Shown here in pieces: positions 15,618 to 23,998 of a DNA stretch of 64,000 bases. Numbering within the stretch: the first letter of the stretch is position 1; each line of letters opens with the position of its first letter. A program made the position numbers and the translations under genes. The stretch is from the NCBI RefSeq assembly GCF_019195455.1, contig NZ_JAIMBW010000001.1, positions 3,748,001 to 3,812,000 on the forward strand, given 5' to 3'. The DNA comes from Gymnodinialimonas phycosphaerae (lineage in GTDB: Bacteria; Pseudomonadota; Alphaproteobacteria; Rhodobacterales; Rhodobacteraceae). Below the pieces are notes generated by a model, which was not told the DNA's origin, ran no database searches, and was given only the letters and a program-made list of their open reading frames with translations.

Positions 15618-16469
15618 ATGCTGTGCAAAATCGGTGACGTCGAGGTCTGGCGTATTCTGGAGATGAACGGCCCTTTCCGGGAGGCGACGTCGCTGTTCCC
15701 CACGGCGGGTGAGGACGTGGCCGAGGTGATCGAGGCCTTGGCCCCCGGCGTGATCCAGGCGGACACGGGCCGGGTGATCCTGCCGGTGCAGGGGTTCGTG
15801 CTGAAGACGCCCGACGCGATCGTGCTGGTCGACGCCTGTGTCGGCAACCACAAGACCGCCACCTTCCCGGATTGGCACATGCGCGCGGATGGGCGGTTCA
15901 TGGCGGCGCTGATGGCGGCGGGGATCGGGCCGGACGATGTGGATTACGTCATGTGCACGCATCTGCATGCCGATCACATCGGCTGGAACACGCAAAAGGT
16001 CGACGGGCGCTGGGTGCCGACCTTCCCCAACGCCCGCTACCTGATGCCCGGCGCGGATATCGCCATGTACGAGGCTATGCCCGAGCCCCACGCCTCTTAC
16101 GCCGAAAGCATTCTGCCGGTGATCGCGGCGGGTCAGGCCGAGCAGGTCACGGCGGATCACAAGCTTGGTGATCTGATCGACCTGATCCCGACACCGGGGC
16201 ACACACCCGGCCACGTCAGCGTGCGCATCCGGTCGTGCGGGCAAGAGGCAGTGATCACCGGCGACGCGCTGCACATCACGCCGCAATGCGCCTATCCCGA
16301 ATGGCATTTCGTCTATGATGCTGATGCAGAACAGGCCGTAACCTCGCGCAGGCACTTGTTGGAGACGGTGTCGGACAGCGGCGCGCGCATCCTGGGGACG
16401 CACTTCCAGCTGCCGTCCATCGGGCGGATCCGTGCCAAGGGCGATGCCTTTGAGTGGGTGTCGGATTAG
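15618..16469 (+). CDS. Metallo-beta-lactamase-fold hydrolase
   Basis: 283-aa MBL-fold protein with the zinc motif THLHADHIGW (HxHxDH), a later His in PTPGHTPGHVSV and GDALHITP. Lactonase-like or glyoxalase-like members share this layout; the substrate cannot be told. ATG with GGGAGC upstream. Its last four bases overlap the end of the convergent AraC gene. Confidence 0.88.
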   Translation: MLCKIGDVEVWRILEMNGPFREATSLFPTAGEDVAEVIEALAPGVIQADTGRVILPVQGFVLKTPDAIVLVDACVGNHKTATFPDWHMRADGRFMAALMAAGIGPDDVDYVMCTHLHADHIGWNTQKVDGRWVPTFPNARYLMPGADIAMYEAMPEPHASYAESILPVIAAGQAEQVTADHKLGDLIDLIPTPGHTPGHVSVRIRSCGQEAVITGDALHITPQCAYPEWHFVYDADAEQAVTSRRHLLETVSDSGARILGTHFQLPSIGRIRAKGDAFEWVSD

Positions 16470-17497
16470 GACTTCTTCGCCTTGCGATATGCCGTTGGGG
16501 ACATGGCGAAGACGCGCTCGAACTCTCGGTAGAAATTGGATCGGGTGAGGAAGCCGGAGTGTTCGGTCACTTGGGTGACGGTCAGATCCGTCGTCGCCAG
16601 CAACTGCGCGGCGTGGGTCAGGCGAAAGCTGTTCACGTATTGCGAGACGTTCATATTCTGGGTCTGGTTGATCGCCTCCGACAGGGCGCGGGCGGGGACA
16701 TGCAGGCGCTTGGCCAAACGGTCCAGCGTCAGGTCGGTATCAAGGAACAGCCGCGTGTCGACCAACAGCTCTTTGGTGCGGTGCTCTAGTTGCCTGGCCT
16801 CATCCGGGACGGTGGCGGTTGGGGCGGCGGGGGGCGGGCTGATTGCGGCCTCGGGCGTGCGGCGATTGGAAAAGCTGATGATCGCGGCCAGCAGGCCCAG
16901 GGCCGAAACGACAGAGCCCGCCGAGATCAGCGTCAAAGCCTCCTCCCGCTGACCGGTGGCGAAGCTGACGGCGATGGCCGCGTCGAAGACCAACATCACC
17001 GCCAGCATCGACGCGGCCACCAGCATCCACACCCGCAAGCCGCGTGTCAGCTCCAACGGGGCCAGCGCCAGCGCGTCGGCCCCGCGCCTCCATATCTGCA
17101 GAATTCCGATGGCGGCGACCAGATAGCTGACCGCAATGGCCGCATCATAGCCGACCCGGACGGAGGGTATGACCTGCGGCAGGACCGCCACGATGGCCCA
17201 AATCGACAGATGCAGCACGATGGGGCGGCGCATTTGCGCAGGCGGGCGGGTGTAGGCGAGGAAGCCCAGATAGATCAGCGGCCCGATGAAAAGCGGGACC
17301 ACCCGTTGCACGGGCGCGAAGCTTTCGACGCCATAGCCGAAGCGCAGGCCGGTCAGCAGCGTTGTGGCGGCGATCAGGGCGAAGACGGCGGTGAACAGGC
17401 CGCGCGCAAGGGCGCTGCCGACCTCTAGCCGCCAGATCATCACGCAGGCGGCAGCGGACAGGACGAAGCTGAGGATCGGGAGCGGCAGGGCCTGCAT
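16466..17497 (-). CDS. AraC-family regulator with N-terminal membrane domain
   Basis: 343-aa protein: residues about 1-210 contain six to seven hydrophobic segments, then a linker, then an AraC-type double HTH (about 235-343) ending STRSNFYREF-like (FLTRSNFYREFERVFAM). Membrane-anchored AraC proteins of this type probably sense a small molecule or envelope state. It is divergent from the secreted hydrolase gene; three phased GTGTCC repeats lie between them and are candidate binding sites. Confidence 0.87.
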   Translation of the reverse strand: MQALPLPILSFVLSAAACVMIWRLEVGSALARGLFTAVFALIAATTLLTGLRFGYGVESFAPVQRVVPLFIGPLIYLGFLAYTRPPAQMRRPIVLHLSIWAIVAVLPQVIPSVRVGYDAAIAVSYLVAAIGILQIWRRGADALALAPLELTRGLRVWMLVAASMLAVMLVFDAAIAVSFATGQREEALTLISAGSVVSALGLLAAIISFSNRRTPEAAISPPPAAPTATVPDEARQLEHRTKELLVDTRLFLDTDLTLDRLAKRLHVPARALSEAINQTQNMNVSQYVNSFRLTHAAQLLATTDLTVTQVTEHSGFLTRSNFYREFERVFAMSPTAYRKAKKS

Positions 17498-17507
17498 GGG
17501 TCGCTTC

Positions 17508-17565
17508 GTGTCCTTAATCGCGCGCGGGGGTGTCCTTTATCGCGCCAGGGGTGTCCTGCATCAGG
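17508..17565. repeat. Three phased GTGTCCT repeats between araC-type and hydrolase genes
   Basis: GTGTCCTTAATCGCGC at 17508, GTGTCCTTTATCGCGC at 17530 and GTGTCCTGCATC at 17551 are direct repeats spaced 22 and 21 bases, about two helical turns. The first begins 11 bases from the AraC start codon; the last is about 95 bases before the hydrolase start. Direct repeats with this spacing are typical of AraC-family operators. Confidence 0.6.
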
Positions 17566-17659
17566 ATCCGGGACGCGATGCGAGGGCTCAACCCGTTGTT
17601 TTCAAGGGGAATGTGGTGACATTCAGCGCCATCATCCACCCAATCCCGGAGACTACCCA

Positions 17660-18694
17660 ATGCTGAGCCAAACGCCAATCCTTACCGCCGCCGTTCTTGC
17701 CGCCGCCGCCTTTTCAACCGCCGCCCACGGCACCGAGGTGTTCCGCACCGGCCTGATGGAGCTGCGCGTTGCCGATGACGCCCGCCCGCTGGACGGTTTC
17801 CTGTGGTATCCGACCGAGGCCGAGGACGGCCTGGTCCGCGCCCACGGCAATGCTGTGTGGGAAGCCATTCGCGTGATCCCCCATGCCGCCCCTGCCGAGG
17901 GGCTGAGGCCGCTGGTTGTCCTGTCGCACGGCATGTACGGCAACGCCCGCAATCAGGCGTGGCTGGCAGCCGAGCTGTCCCAGGCGGGCTATATCGTGGC
18001 CGCCATCGACCACCCCGGCACCTCCACCTTCCTGCGCGACCCCGACGATGCCCGCGAGATGTGGGAGCGGCCTCGGGACATCACCCGGACCATCGATCAT
18101 ATCCTTGCTGACGCTGCGGTCGGCCCGCAGGTGGACCCGGATCGGATCTACATGGCGGGCCACTCGTTGGGCGGTCTGACGGCAGTGATGCTGGCGGGTG
18201 CGCGCTATGACCCGGCGCGGATCGATGCCTTTTGCGCTGACGGCGCCGATGACCTGGTCTGCGGCATCCTTTCGATGTGGGACGTGGCGCAGTCCGAGGC
18301 GGATCGCGTGACCATTGCACAGGATTGCTCCGATCCGCGCCTTGCCGGGATCGCGGTGTTCGACCTTGGCGGCACGCAGGCGTTTGCGCCCGAAAGCTTC
18401 GCCACCATCGAGACGCCGATGCTGGTGATCGGCGCGCCGATTGCGAACTCGGGCCTGAATCTTGATCTGGAATCTCGCGCCTTGGTCGAGATGTTACCGG
18501 AGGGCACGCCGTATCTGGAGCCCGAGACCCTCGCGCATTTTGACTTCCTTGGGGTTTGCACGGCGCAGGGATTGGACATCCTGCGGGAAGAAGAGCCGGA
18601 TGATACGATGGTCTGCGAAGACGGCACCGATGCACGGCGCGCAGAGCACGCCATGATTGCGCAGGCGGTTATCAGTTTCTTCGAGGCCCATTGA
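17660..18694 (+). CDS. Secreted alpha/beta-hydrolase (dienelactone hydrolase-like)
   Basis: 344-aa protein with a signal peptide (about 1-24, ending AAHG). The alpha/beta-hydrolase core has the oxyanion strand LVVLSHGMYGN and the nucleophile elbow MAGHSLGGLTA. A probable His near the C-terminal third (LAHFDFLG) could complete the triad. It resembles predicted dienelactone or PAF-acetylhydrolase-like enzymes of the periplasm. Probably controlled by the divergent AraC regulator. Confidence 0.82.
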   Translation: MLSQTPILTAAVLAAAAFSTAAHGTEVFRTGLMELRVADDARPLDGFLWYPTEAEDGLVRAHGNAVWEAIRVIPHAAPAEGLRPLVVLSHGMYGNARNQAWLAAELSQAGYIVAAIDHPGTSTFLRDPDDAREMWERPRDITRTIDHILADAAVGPQVDPDRIYMAGHSLGGLTAVMLAGARYDPARIDAFCADGADDLVCGILSMWDVAQSEADRVTIAQDCSDPRLAGIAVFDLGGTQAFAPESFATIETPMLVIGAPIANSGLNLDLESRALVEMLPEGTPYLEPETLAHFDFLGVCTAQGLDILREEEPDDTMVCEDGTDARRAEHAMIAQAVISFFEAH

Positions 18695-18784
18695 ACAAGG
18701 GGCGGGTCGGGTTGCGGGCCGGGTTGCGGGATCACGGAAACTCGGCTACGCCGCTTGGCCCATCCCTGACGTTCGAGACCTCCT

Positions 18785-20035
18785 GTGATCCAGCCCGCCA
18801 CCAAGCCCGCCACCTTGGCCGTGGATTTCGGAACCTCCAATTCTGCCGCCGCCCTGATCCGGGATGGCGCATTGGTGCGCATCGCGGTCGAGGACGGTGA
18901 AGCGACCCTGCCGACGGCGGTGTTCTTCCCCGAAGGCGGCGGACGGATGCAGATCGGCACAAGCGCCGCGCAGGCGCTGATCGATGGGGAAGAGGGGCGT
19001 TACATGCGGGCGCTCAAGAGCATCCTTGGCGTGCCGCTGGTCCATGAGACGCGGTTGATCAGCGGGCGCAGGCGATCGGTGGCCGAGGTGATCACGGCGT
19101 TCCTGTCGGTGATCCGCGCGCGCGCGGAGGCGCAGACCGGCCTTGTCCTTACCCACGCCCTGTCGGGCCGTCCGGTGCATTTCCACAGCGACGATCCCTC
19201 CCGCGATGCGCAGGCAGAGGCTGACCTGCGGGGCTGCTATCATGCCGCCGGGTTCGACCACGTGGATTTCCTGCCCGAGCCAGAGGCCGCCGCGATTGCC
19301 TGCCAGGGAATGGGCGGGGGCATGGGCCTGATCGTGGATACCGGCGGCGGCACCTCGGATTTCTCGGTGTTCGAGGGCGGGGGCAATGGGTTCCGCATTC
19401 TGGCCAGCCATGGCATCCGTCTGGGGGGCACGGACTTTGACCATGCCGTCTCCATGGCCCACGCGATGCCGGTGTTGGGCCTTGGCGGAAAGCTGCGCCG
19501 CACGATGGGCGCGGGCCTTCTGCCGGTGCCCCGCGCGCCCTACGTGGAGCTGTCGACCTGGGCGCAGATCCCGTTCCTCTACACCCAGGACACCCGCCGC
19601 CTGGTTGCCGACATGGCCCGCCACGCGGTCGACAAGGCCGCCATGGACCGTTTCAAAGAGGTGCTGGAGCTGGAGTTGGGCCACGAACTGGCCTTCGCGG
19701 TGGAACGCGGAAAGATCGCTGCAAACGACGGCGGGGCGGGTGCCGCGATCGACATGGGCATGGTGGAACGGGGTATGCACGTGGCGCTGGACCGCGGCGG
19801 GTTGAACGCCGTCCTGGCGCCCACGCGGGACCTGCTGCGCGACGCGATGGCCGAGACGCTGGCCCAGGCCGGGGTCGATGGCGAGGACATCGGGCGGATC
19901 ATCCTTGTGGGCGGCTCCAGCCTGATGGGGTTCATCGCCGAGGAGGCGCAGGTGACGTGCAGACGCGCGACGGTCTTGCGCTCCAACGCTTTCACGGCGG
20001 TGGTCGATGGTCTGGCCCTGGCGGCGGCAGGGTAG
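18785..20035 (+). CDS. Hsp70-like (YegD-type) chaperone protein
   Basis: 416-aa actin-fold protein with phosphate-1 motif LAVDFGTSNSAAAL, phosphate-2 LIVDTGGGTSDFSVF and the adenosine motif IILVGGSSLMGF. It lacks the C-terminal substrate-binding domain of DnaK, as in YegD. The GTG at 18785 was chosen because MIQPATKPATLAVDFG follows directly. Upstream of it a short direct repeat CGGGTTGCGGG occurs twice. It ends 75 bases before the TPR regulator gene. Confidence 0.88.
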   Translation: MIQPATKPATLAVDFGTSNSAAALIRDGALVRIAVEDGEATLPTAVFFPEGGGRMQIGTSAAQALIDGEEGRYMRALKSILGVPLVHETRLISGRRRSVAEVITAFLSVIRARAEAQTGLVLTHALSGRPVHFHSDDPSRDAQAEADLRGCYHAAGFDHVDFLPEPEAAAIACQGMGGGMGLIVDTGGGTSDFSVFEGGGNGFRILASHGIRLGGTDFDHAVSMAHAMPVLGLGGKLRRTMGAGLLPVPRAPYVELSTWAQIPFLYTQDTRRLVADMARHAVDKAAMDRFKEVLELELGHELAFAVERGKIAANDGGAGAAIDMGMVERGMHVALDRGGLNAVLAPTRDLLRDAMAETLAQAGVDGEDIGRIILVGGSSLMGFIAEEAQVTCRRATVLRSNAFTAVVDGLALAAAG

Positions 20036-20110
20036 CGATCAAGTTTGACAGGCCTCCCCTTGCCATGCATCGCTGGCGGGACCCTTTGTGCAACGCGGCG
20101 GCCCCGGCAA

Positions 20111-21604
20111 ATGAAGCTTGAGGTATTCGAGGACCAACGGCGCGTAACGCTTGACGGGGAAGACGTGGTGCTTGGGGCGAGGGCGTTCGATGTGCTGGCC
20201 TACCTGCACGCCAACGCGGACCGCGTCGTGTCCAAGGCGGAGCTTTTGGACCATGTCTGGCAGGGCATGGTGGTGGAAGAGGGCAACCTGTCGGTGCAGA
20301 TCACCGGGTTGCGCAAGGCGCTGGGGCGCGAGGCGATCAAGACGGTGCCGGGCGTCGGCTATCGGTTGACCATGGGTGCCGCGCCCGTGGTGGTGGAGGG
20401 GCCAGCGGTGCCCGCCATCCCTTCGCTGGCGGTTCTGCCCTTCGCGAACCTCACCGGCAGCGCCGACAAGGAATATCTGGTGGACGGCATCGTCACCGAG
20501 ATCACCTCGGCCCTGGGGCGGGTGGGGTCGTTCTTCGTGACGTCCTCGACCTCTACCTTCACCTACAAGGGCCGCGCGGTGGATCTGGCGGAGGTCGGCC
20601 GGGAATTGGGCGTGCGCTATGTGCTGGAGGGCAGCATTCAGGCGGCGGGCGACCGGATCAGGATCTTCACCCAACTGGTGGAGGCCGAGACGGGCCGTAT
20701 GATCTGGCAGGACCGTTTTGACGGTGAGATGGGCGATATTTTCGACCTCCAGGACCGGGTGGCCGAAAGCGTGGCGGGCGCGTTGGAGCCGAAGCTGATC
20801 TGGGCGGAGGCGGTGCGTGCCACAGGCAAACCAACAGCCAGCCTGAGCGCCTATGAGCTGTGCCTGCGCGCGGCCCCCATGGTCTGGAAACTGAACGCCT
20901 CACACAACTTGATCGATGGGTTGGATTTGCTGCACCGCGCGTTGGAACTTGATCCAGACTACCTACAGGCGAAAGCGTTGGTCTGTTACGCCCATACGGC
21001 GGCCTTTGCGACGCGGTTCTGGACGTTTGAGAAGGCGCAGGCCGCATTGCCACAAGCGCGGCAGGTGCTGGATTCGGGAACCAATGACCCGTTGGCTCTG
21101 TGCTATGCGGGCCATTACATCGCCTATATCGGGCGCGCCTATGAGGAGGGTCTGGCCGCCTTGCAGCGTGCCGAAGTTCTGAACCCCAACTCGGGCACGG
21201 TCGCAATGCTGCTGGGTTGGGTCCATGTCTACATGAACCAGGACGATGCCGCGATTGCCAGCCTTGAGCGCGCCAAGCGGTTGAGCCCGCTGCACCCCCA
21301 TATCGCGGTCATCAACTGCGGCATCGCCAATGCCCTGATGCAGAAGGGCGATCTGGAGGCGGCCGTGCTTTTGTACGAACAGGCGCGGGCGGAGTATCCG
21401 GAATTCGCGTCCAACCAGATCGGGTTGATCGGTGCCTATTGGGCGCTGGGGCGGCGCAAAGAGGCGCAGGAGATGGCGGATTGGTTGCGCCGCAGAGTGC
21501 CTGATATGTCGGTTTCAACGTTCCGAAGCACGCGTCCGCAGCACAGTGCAGCCTATCACGCGCTGATCTGTGACGCGCTGACGGGTTGCGGGTTTCCAGA
21601 CTAA
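20111..21604 (+). CDS. Winged-HTH regulator with TolB-like and TPR domains
   Basis: 497-aa protein in three parts. Residues about 1-95 are an OmpR/CadC-type winged HTH (LGARAFDVLAYLHANADRVV, then GVGYRL). Residues 105-240 are a TolB-N-like domain (SLAVLPFANLTGSADKEYL, FVTSSTSTFTYKG). Residues 250-490 carry TPR-like helices. This layout is shared with proteins annotated as adenylate cyclase-like or CadC-family regulators, but no cyclase domain is present. The ATG of MKLEVFEDQ follows a non-coding stretch. The stop overlaps the stop of the convergent small ORF. Confidence 0.85.
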   Translation: MKLEVFEDQRRVTLDGEDVVLGARAFDVLAYLHANADRVVSKAELLDHVWQGMVVEEGNLSVQITGLRKALGREAIKTVPGVGYRLTMGAAPVVVEGPAVPAIPSLAVLPFANLTGSADKEYLVDGIVTEITSALGRVGSFFVTSSTSTFTYKGRAVDLAEVGRELGVRYVLEGSIQAAGDRIRIFTQLVEAETGRMIWQDRFDGEMGDIFDLQDRVAESVAGALEPKLIWAEAVRATGKPTASLSAYELCLRAAPMVWKLNASHNLIDGLDLLHRALELDPDYLQAKALVCYAHTAAFATRFWTFEKAQAALPQARQVLDSGTNDPLALCYAGHYIAYIGRAYEEGLAALQRAEVLNPNSGTVAMLLGWVHVYMNQDDAAIASLERAKRLSPLHPHIAVINCGIANALMQKGDLEAAVLLYEQARAEYPEFASNQIGLIGAYWALGRRKEAQEMADWLRRRVPDMSVSTFRSTRPQHSAAYHALICDALTGCGFPD

Positions 21605-21771
21605 CGCAGCAGATGATCGACGCGGGCGCGGGCCGCTTCGTGGCGGCTTTGGGCGGCAAGAAGCTGTTGCGCCGTTTTGGGCGTCGGCTTGAGGTTTTGG
21701 GCCAGACGCGCGAGGGCGGCAAGCAAGGGGCGGGCGGAAATCTGGGTGGTGTTGGTTGAAAGCGTGGCCAT
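21601..21771 (-). CDS. Small basic protein of 56 aa, hypothetical
   Basis: Reads MATLSTNTTQISARPL, then LLAALARLAQNL and a basic helical tail RHEAARARVDHLLR. AAGGA lies about 9 bases before the ATG. Predicted all-helical and soluble. Its TAG (21603-21601) shares bases with the TAA of the convergent TPR regulator gene. No family recognised; coding status rests on start signal, composition and position. Confidence 0.42.
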   Translation of the reverse strand: MATLSTNTTQISARPLLAALARLAQNLKPTPKTAQQLLAAQSRHEAARARVDHLLR

Positions 21772-21837
21772 GGGACGGGGTCCTTATTGGATGTGATCTG
21801 ATGCACCCGTTATGGCCGGACCCGGTCTTGTACGTCC

Positions 21838-21863
21838 TTAAGAGGCGCCTTAAACGTTGTTAA
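21838..21863. promoter_or_regulatory. Cluster of three TTAA motifs
   Basis: TTAA at 21838, 21850 and 21860 are separated by 8 and 6 bases, close to but not equal to the CtrA spacing of 7. They lie between the small minus-strand ORF and the GbsR gene. A weak or degenerate CtrA site is possible. Confidence 0.25.
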
Positions 21864-21937
21864 ACGCCCCTAAACCGGCACGGGACCAGAATGTCGCACC
21901 GATCTGCGTTGCCTTTGCACCTGCAAGAGTTACTTCA

Positions 21938-21980
21938 ATTTCAGAAATTACTGAAATGTCCGACATGACTGATGTCCGAC
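21938..21980. promoter_or_regulatory. Inverted and direct repeat operator before the GbsR gene
   Basis: ATTTCAG (21938-21944) and CTGAAAT (21951-21957) form a perfect 7-bp inverted repeat with a 6-base centre. Directly after it TGTCCGAC occurs twice (21957-21964 and 21973-21980), 16 bases apart. The block ends 15 bases before the regulator start, so it could control the regulator and the cydAB genes behind it. Confidence 0.55.
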
Positions 21981-21995
21981 GCGAGAAGGTGGCAC

Positions 21996-22544
21996 ATGAA
22001 CCTTACGAATCTACAGCAGGAGTTCGTCCTGCACTTTGGCGAAATGGGCAGCCGGTGGGGGATCAACCGCACCGTGGGGCAGATCTATGCCCTGCTTTTC
22101 CTGTCGTCCAAGCCGCTGAACGCGGAGCAGATCACCGATGGGCTGGGGGTCAGCCGCTCGAACACCTCGATGGGGCTGAAGGAGTTGCAGGCCTGGAACC
22201 TCGTGCGGTTGCGCCATGTCCCCGGTGACCGCCGCGACTATTTCACCACGCCCGAGGATCTGTGGGAAATCACCCGCATCCTCATCGCCGAGCGCAAGAA
22301 GCGCGAGATCGACCCGACCCTGACCAAGCTGCGCGAGTTGGAGATGACCGGGCCCAAAGGCGACGACTACGCCGAGGCGCGCATCGCCGAACTTCGCGAA
22401 ATGATCGAGCTGATGACCGGCTTCTACGACGACATGGAGAAGCTGGAGACCGAACGGCTTGTGAAGATGATGACCCTGGGCAGCAAGATTGCCGGGTTGA
22501 TCGACAAGACCAGCGGCGCTTTCGCCCTGACCAAACGCAAGTAA
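21996..22544 (+). CDS. GbsR/MarR-family transcriptional regulator
   Basis: 182-aa protein with the GbsR signature FGEMGSRWGINRTVGQIYALL, an HTH EQITDGLGVSRSNTSMGLKE and the wing VRLRHVPGDRRDYF, followed by a helical dimerisation region. The start was set at MNLTNLQQ, preceded by GAGAAGG. It lies 13 bases before cydA on the same strand, so it is probably co-transcribed and likely controls the oxidase genes. The inverted repeat upstream is a candidate site. Confidence 0.88.
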   Translation: MNLTNLQQEFVLHFGEMGSRWGINRTVGQIYALLFLSSKPLNAEQITDGLGVSRSNTSMGLKELQAWNLVRLRHVPGDRRDYFTTPEDLWEITRILIAERKKREIDPTLTKLRELEMTGPKGDDYAEARIAELREMIELMTGFYDDMEKLETERLVKMMTLGSKIAGLIDKTSGAFALTKRK

Positions 22545-22557
22545 GAGGACACAGAAT

Positions 22558-23994
22558 ATGGAAGCCCTCGACGCCCTCATTCTCAGCCGCATTCAATTCG
22601 CGGCCAATATCTCGTTTCACATCCTGTTCCCGACGATCACGATCGCACTGGGGTGGGTGCTGCTGTTCTTCCGGGTGCGCTTTGCGCAGACCGGCGACGA
22701 GAAGTGGATGAACATCTACCGCTTCTGGGTGAAGGTCTTCGCCCTGTCGTTCGCCATGGGCGTGGTCAGCGGCATTACCATGTCGTTCCAGTTCGGCACT
22801 AACTGGCCGGGCTTCATGGAAACCGTCGGCAATATCGCGGGGCCGCTTCTGGCCTACGAGGTGCTGACAGCGTTCTTCTTGGAAGCCGCCTTCGTCGGCA
22901 TCATGCTGTTCGGGTTCTCTCGCGTGCCCGCTTGGTTGCACATGCTGGCGACGTTCCTTGTGGCGTTCGGCACGACCGTGTCGGCGTTCTGGATCATCGT
23001 GCTCAACAGTTGGATGCACACGCCGCAGGGGTTCGAGATGGTGGACGGCGTGGCCTTTGCCACCGATTGGTGGGCAATCATCTTCAACCCCTCCATGCCC
23101 TACCGCTTTGCCCACATGCTGCTGGCAAGCGGCCTGACGGTGGCGTTCCTGATCGCGGGCGTCTCGGCGTTCCGCTGGTTGATCGGCGATCGGTCGCGCG
23201 ATGCGCGCACGGCGTTGAAGGTGGGCGTGACCATCGGCGCCTGCCTGATCCCGGTGCAGATCTACATGGGCGATATGCACGGGTTGAACACGCTGGAGCA
23301 TCAGCCCCAGAAGATCGCCGCGATGGAAGGGATCTGGGAAACCGGCCCGAACCAGCCGCTTCTGCTGTTCGCGATCCCCGACGAGGCGGCGCGCGAGAAC
23401 CGGTTCGAGGTGGCGATCCCCAACCTCGCCTCGATCATCCTGACGCACCATGCGGGCGGCGTCGTGCAGGGCCTGAACGACTTCGTGGCCGAGGATGGCA
23501 CGGTGATGCATCCGCCCGTCCTGCCGGTGTTCTGGTCGTTCCGCACGATGATCGGCACGGGCGTCGCGATGCTGCTGTTGTCGTGGGCCACGGTCTTCAT
23601 GATGTGGAAGCGCCGCCGGATGCATGTCGACCCGGCTGCCGGCCATTGGCTGGCGGTGGAGGGCCTGCCCAAGCCGTTCTTCTGGGCGCTGGTGCCGATG
23701 GCCTTCAGCGGCTGGGTTGCCACGCTGGCGGGCTGGTACACGACCGAGATCGGCCGCCAGCCGTGGCTGGTGCAGGGCGTGATGACGACCGAGATGGCCG
23801 TGGCCGATGTGCCCGCACCGATGGTCGCCGGGACGCTGATTGGCTACCTCGTGGTCTACGGCCTGCTGCTGTTCGCCTATATCAGCGTTATCGTCTACCT
23901 CGCGCGCAAGGCCGCGCGGGGCGACGATGGCCGCGCGATCGACATGTCCCATTCGGGCAAGGCGCAGGTCGCCATGCTGCAACCGGCGGAGTGA
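22558..23994 (+). CDS. cydA: Cytochrome bd-type quinol oxidase subunit I
   Basis: 478-aa integral membrane protein of the CydA family, the heme-binding subunit of a bd-type quinol oxidase. It has the N-terminal RIQFAANISFHILFPTITIA with the axial His, the GRQPWLVQG segment and a short Q loop. Length and short Q loop point to the CioA (cyanide-insensitive oxidase) branch. The start is 13 bases after the GbsR stop with AAGAGGA upstream. Downstream cydB starts 4 bases after its stop. Confidence 0.93.
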   Translation: MEALDALILSRIQFAANISFHILFPTITIALGWVLLFFRVRFAQTGDEKWMNIYRFWVKVFALSFAMGVVSGITMSFQFGTNWPGFMETVGNIAGPLLAYEVLTAFFLEAAFVGIMLFGFSRVPAWLHMLATFLVAFGTTVSAFWIIVLNSWMHTPQGFEMVDGVAFATDWWAIIFNPSMPYRFAHMLLASGLTVAFLIAGVSAFRWLIGDRSRDARTALKVGVTIGACLIPVQIYMGDMHGLNTLEHQPQKIAAMEGIWETGPNQPLLLFAIPDEAARENRFEVAIPNLASIILTHHAGGVVQGLNDFVAEDGTVMHPPVLPVFWSFRTMIGTGVAMLLLSWATVFMMWKRRRMHVDPAAGHWLAVEGLPKPFFWALVPMAFSGWVATLAGWYTTEIGRQPWLVQGVMTTEMAVADVPAPMVAGTLIGYLVVYGLLLFAYISVIVYLARKAARGDDGRAIDMSHSGKAQVAMLQPAE

Positions 23995-23998
23995 TCTG

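Noticed and set aside
18712..18732. Direct repeat CGGGTTGCGGG twice upstream of the Hsp70-like gene
   Set aside because: Short and G-rich; could arise by slippage, and no functional context supports it.
21772..21995. FnrL box (TTGAT-N4-ATCAA) expected for a bd-type oxidase operon
   Set aside because: No such motif was found before the GbsR-cydAB genes.
22282..23982. 566-aa minus-strand frame opposite cydA
   Set aside because: Antisense shadow; no hydrophobic or domain structure consistent with a protein.
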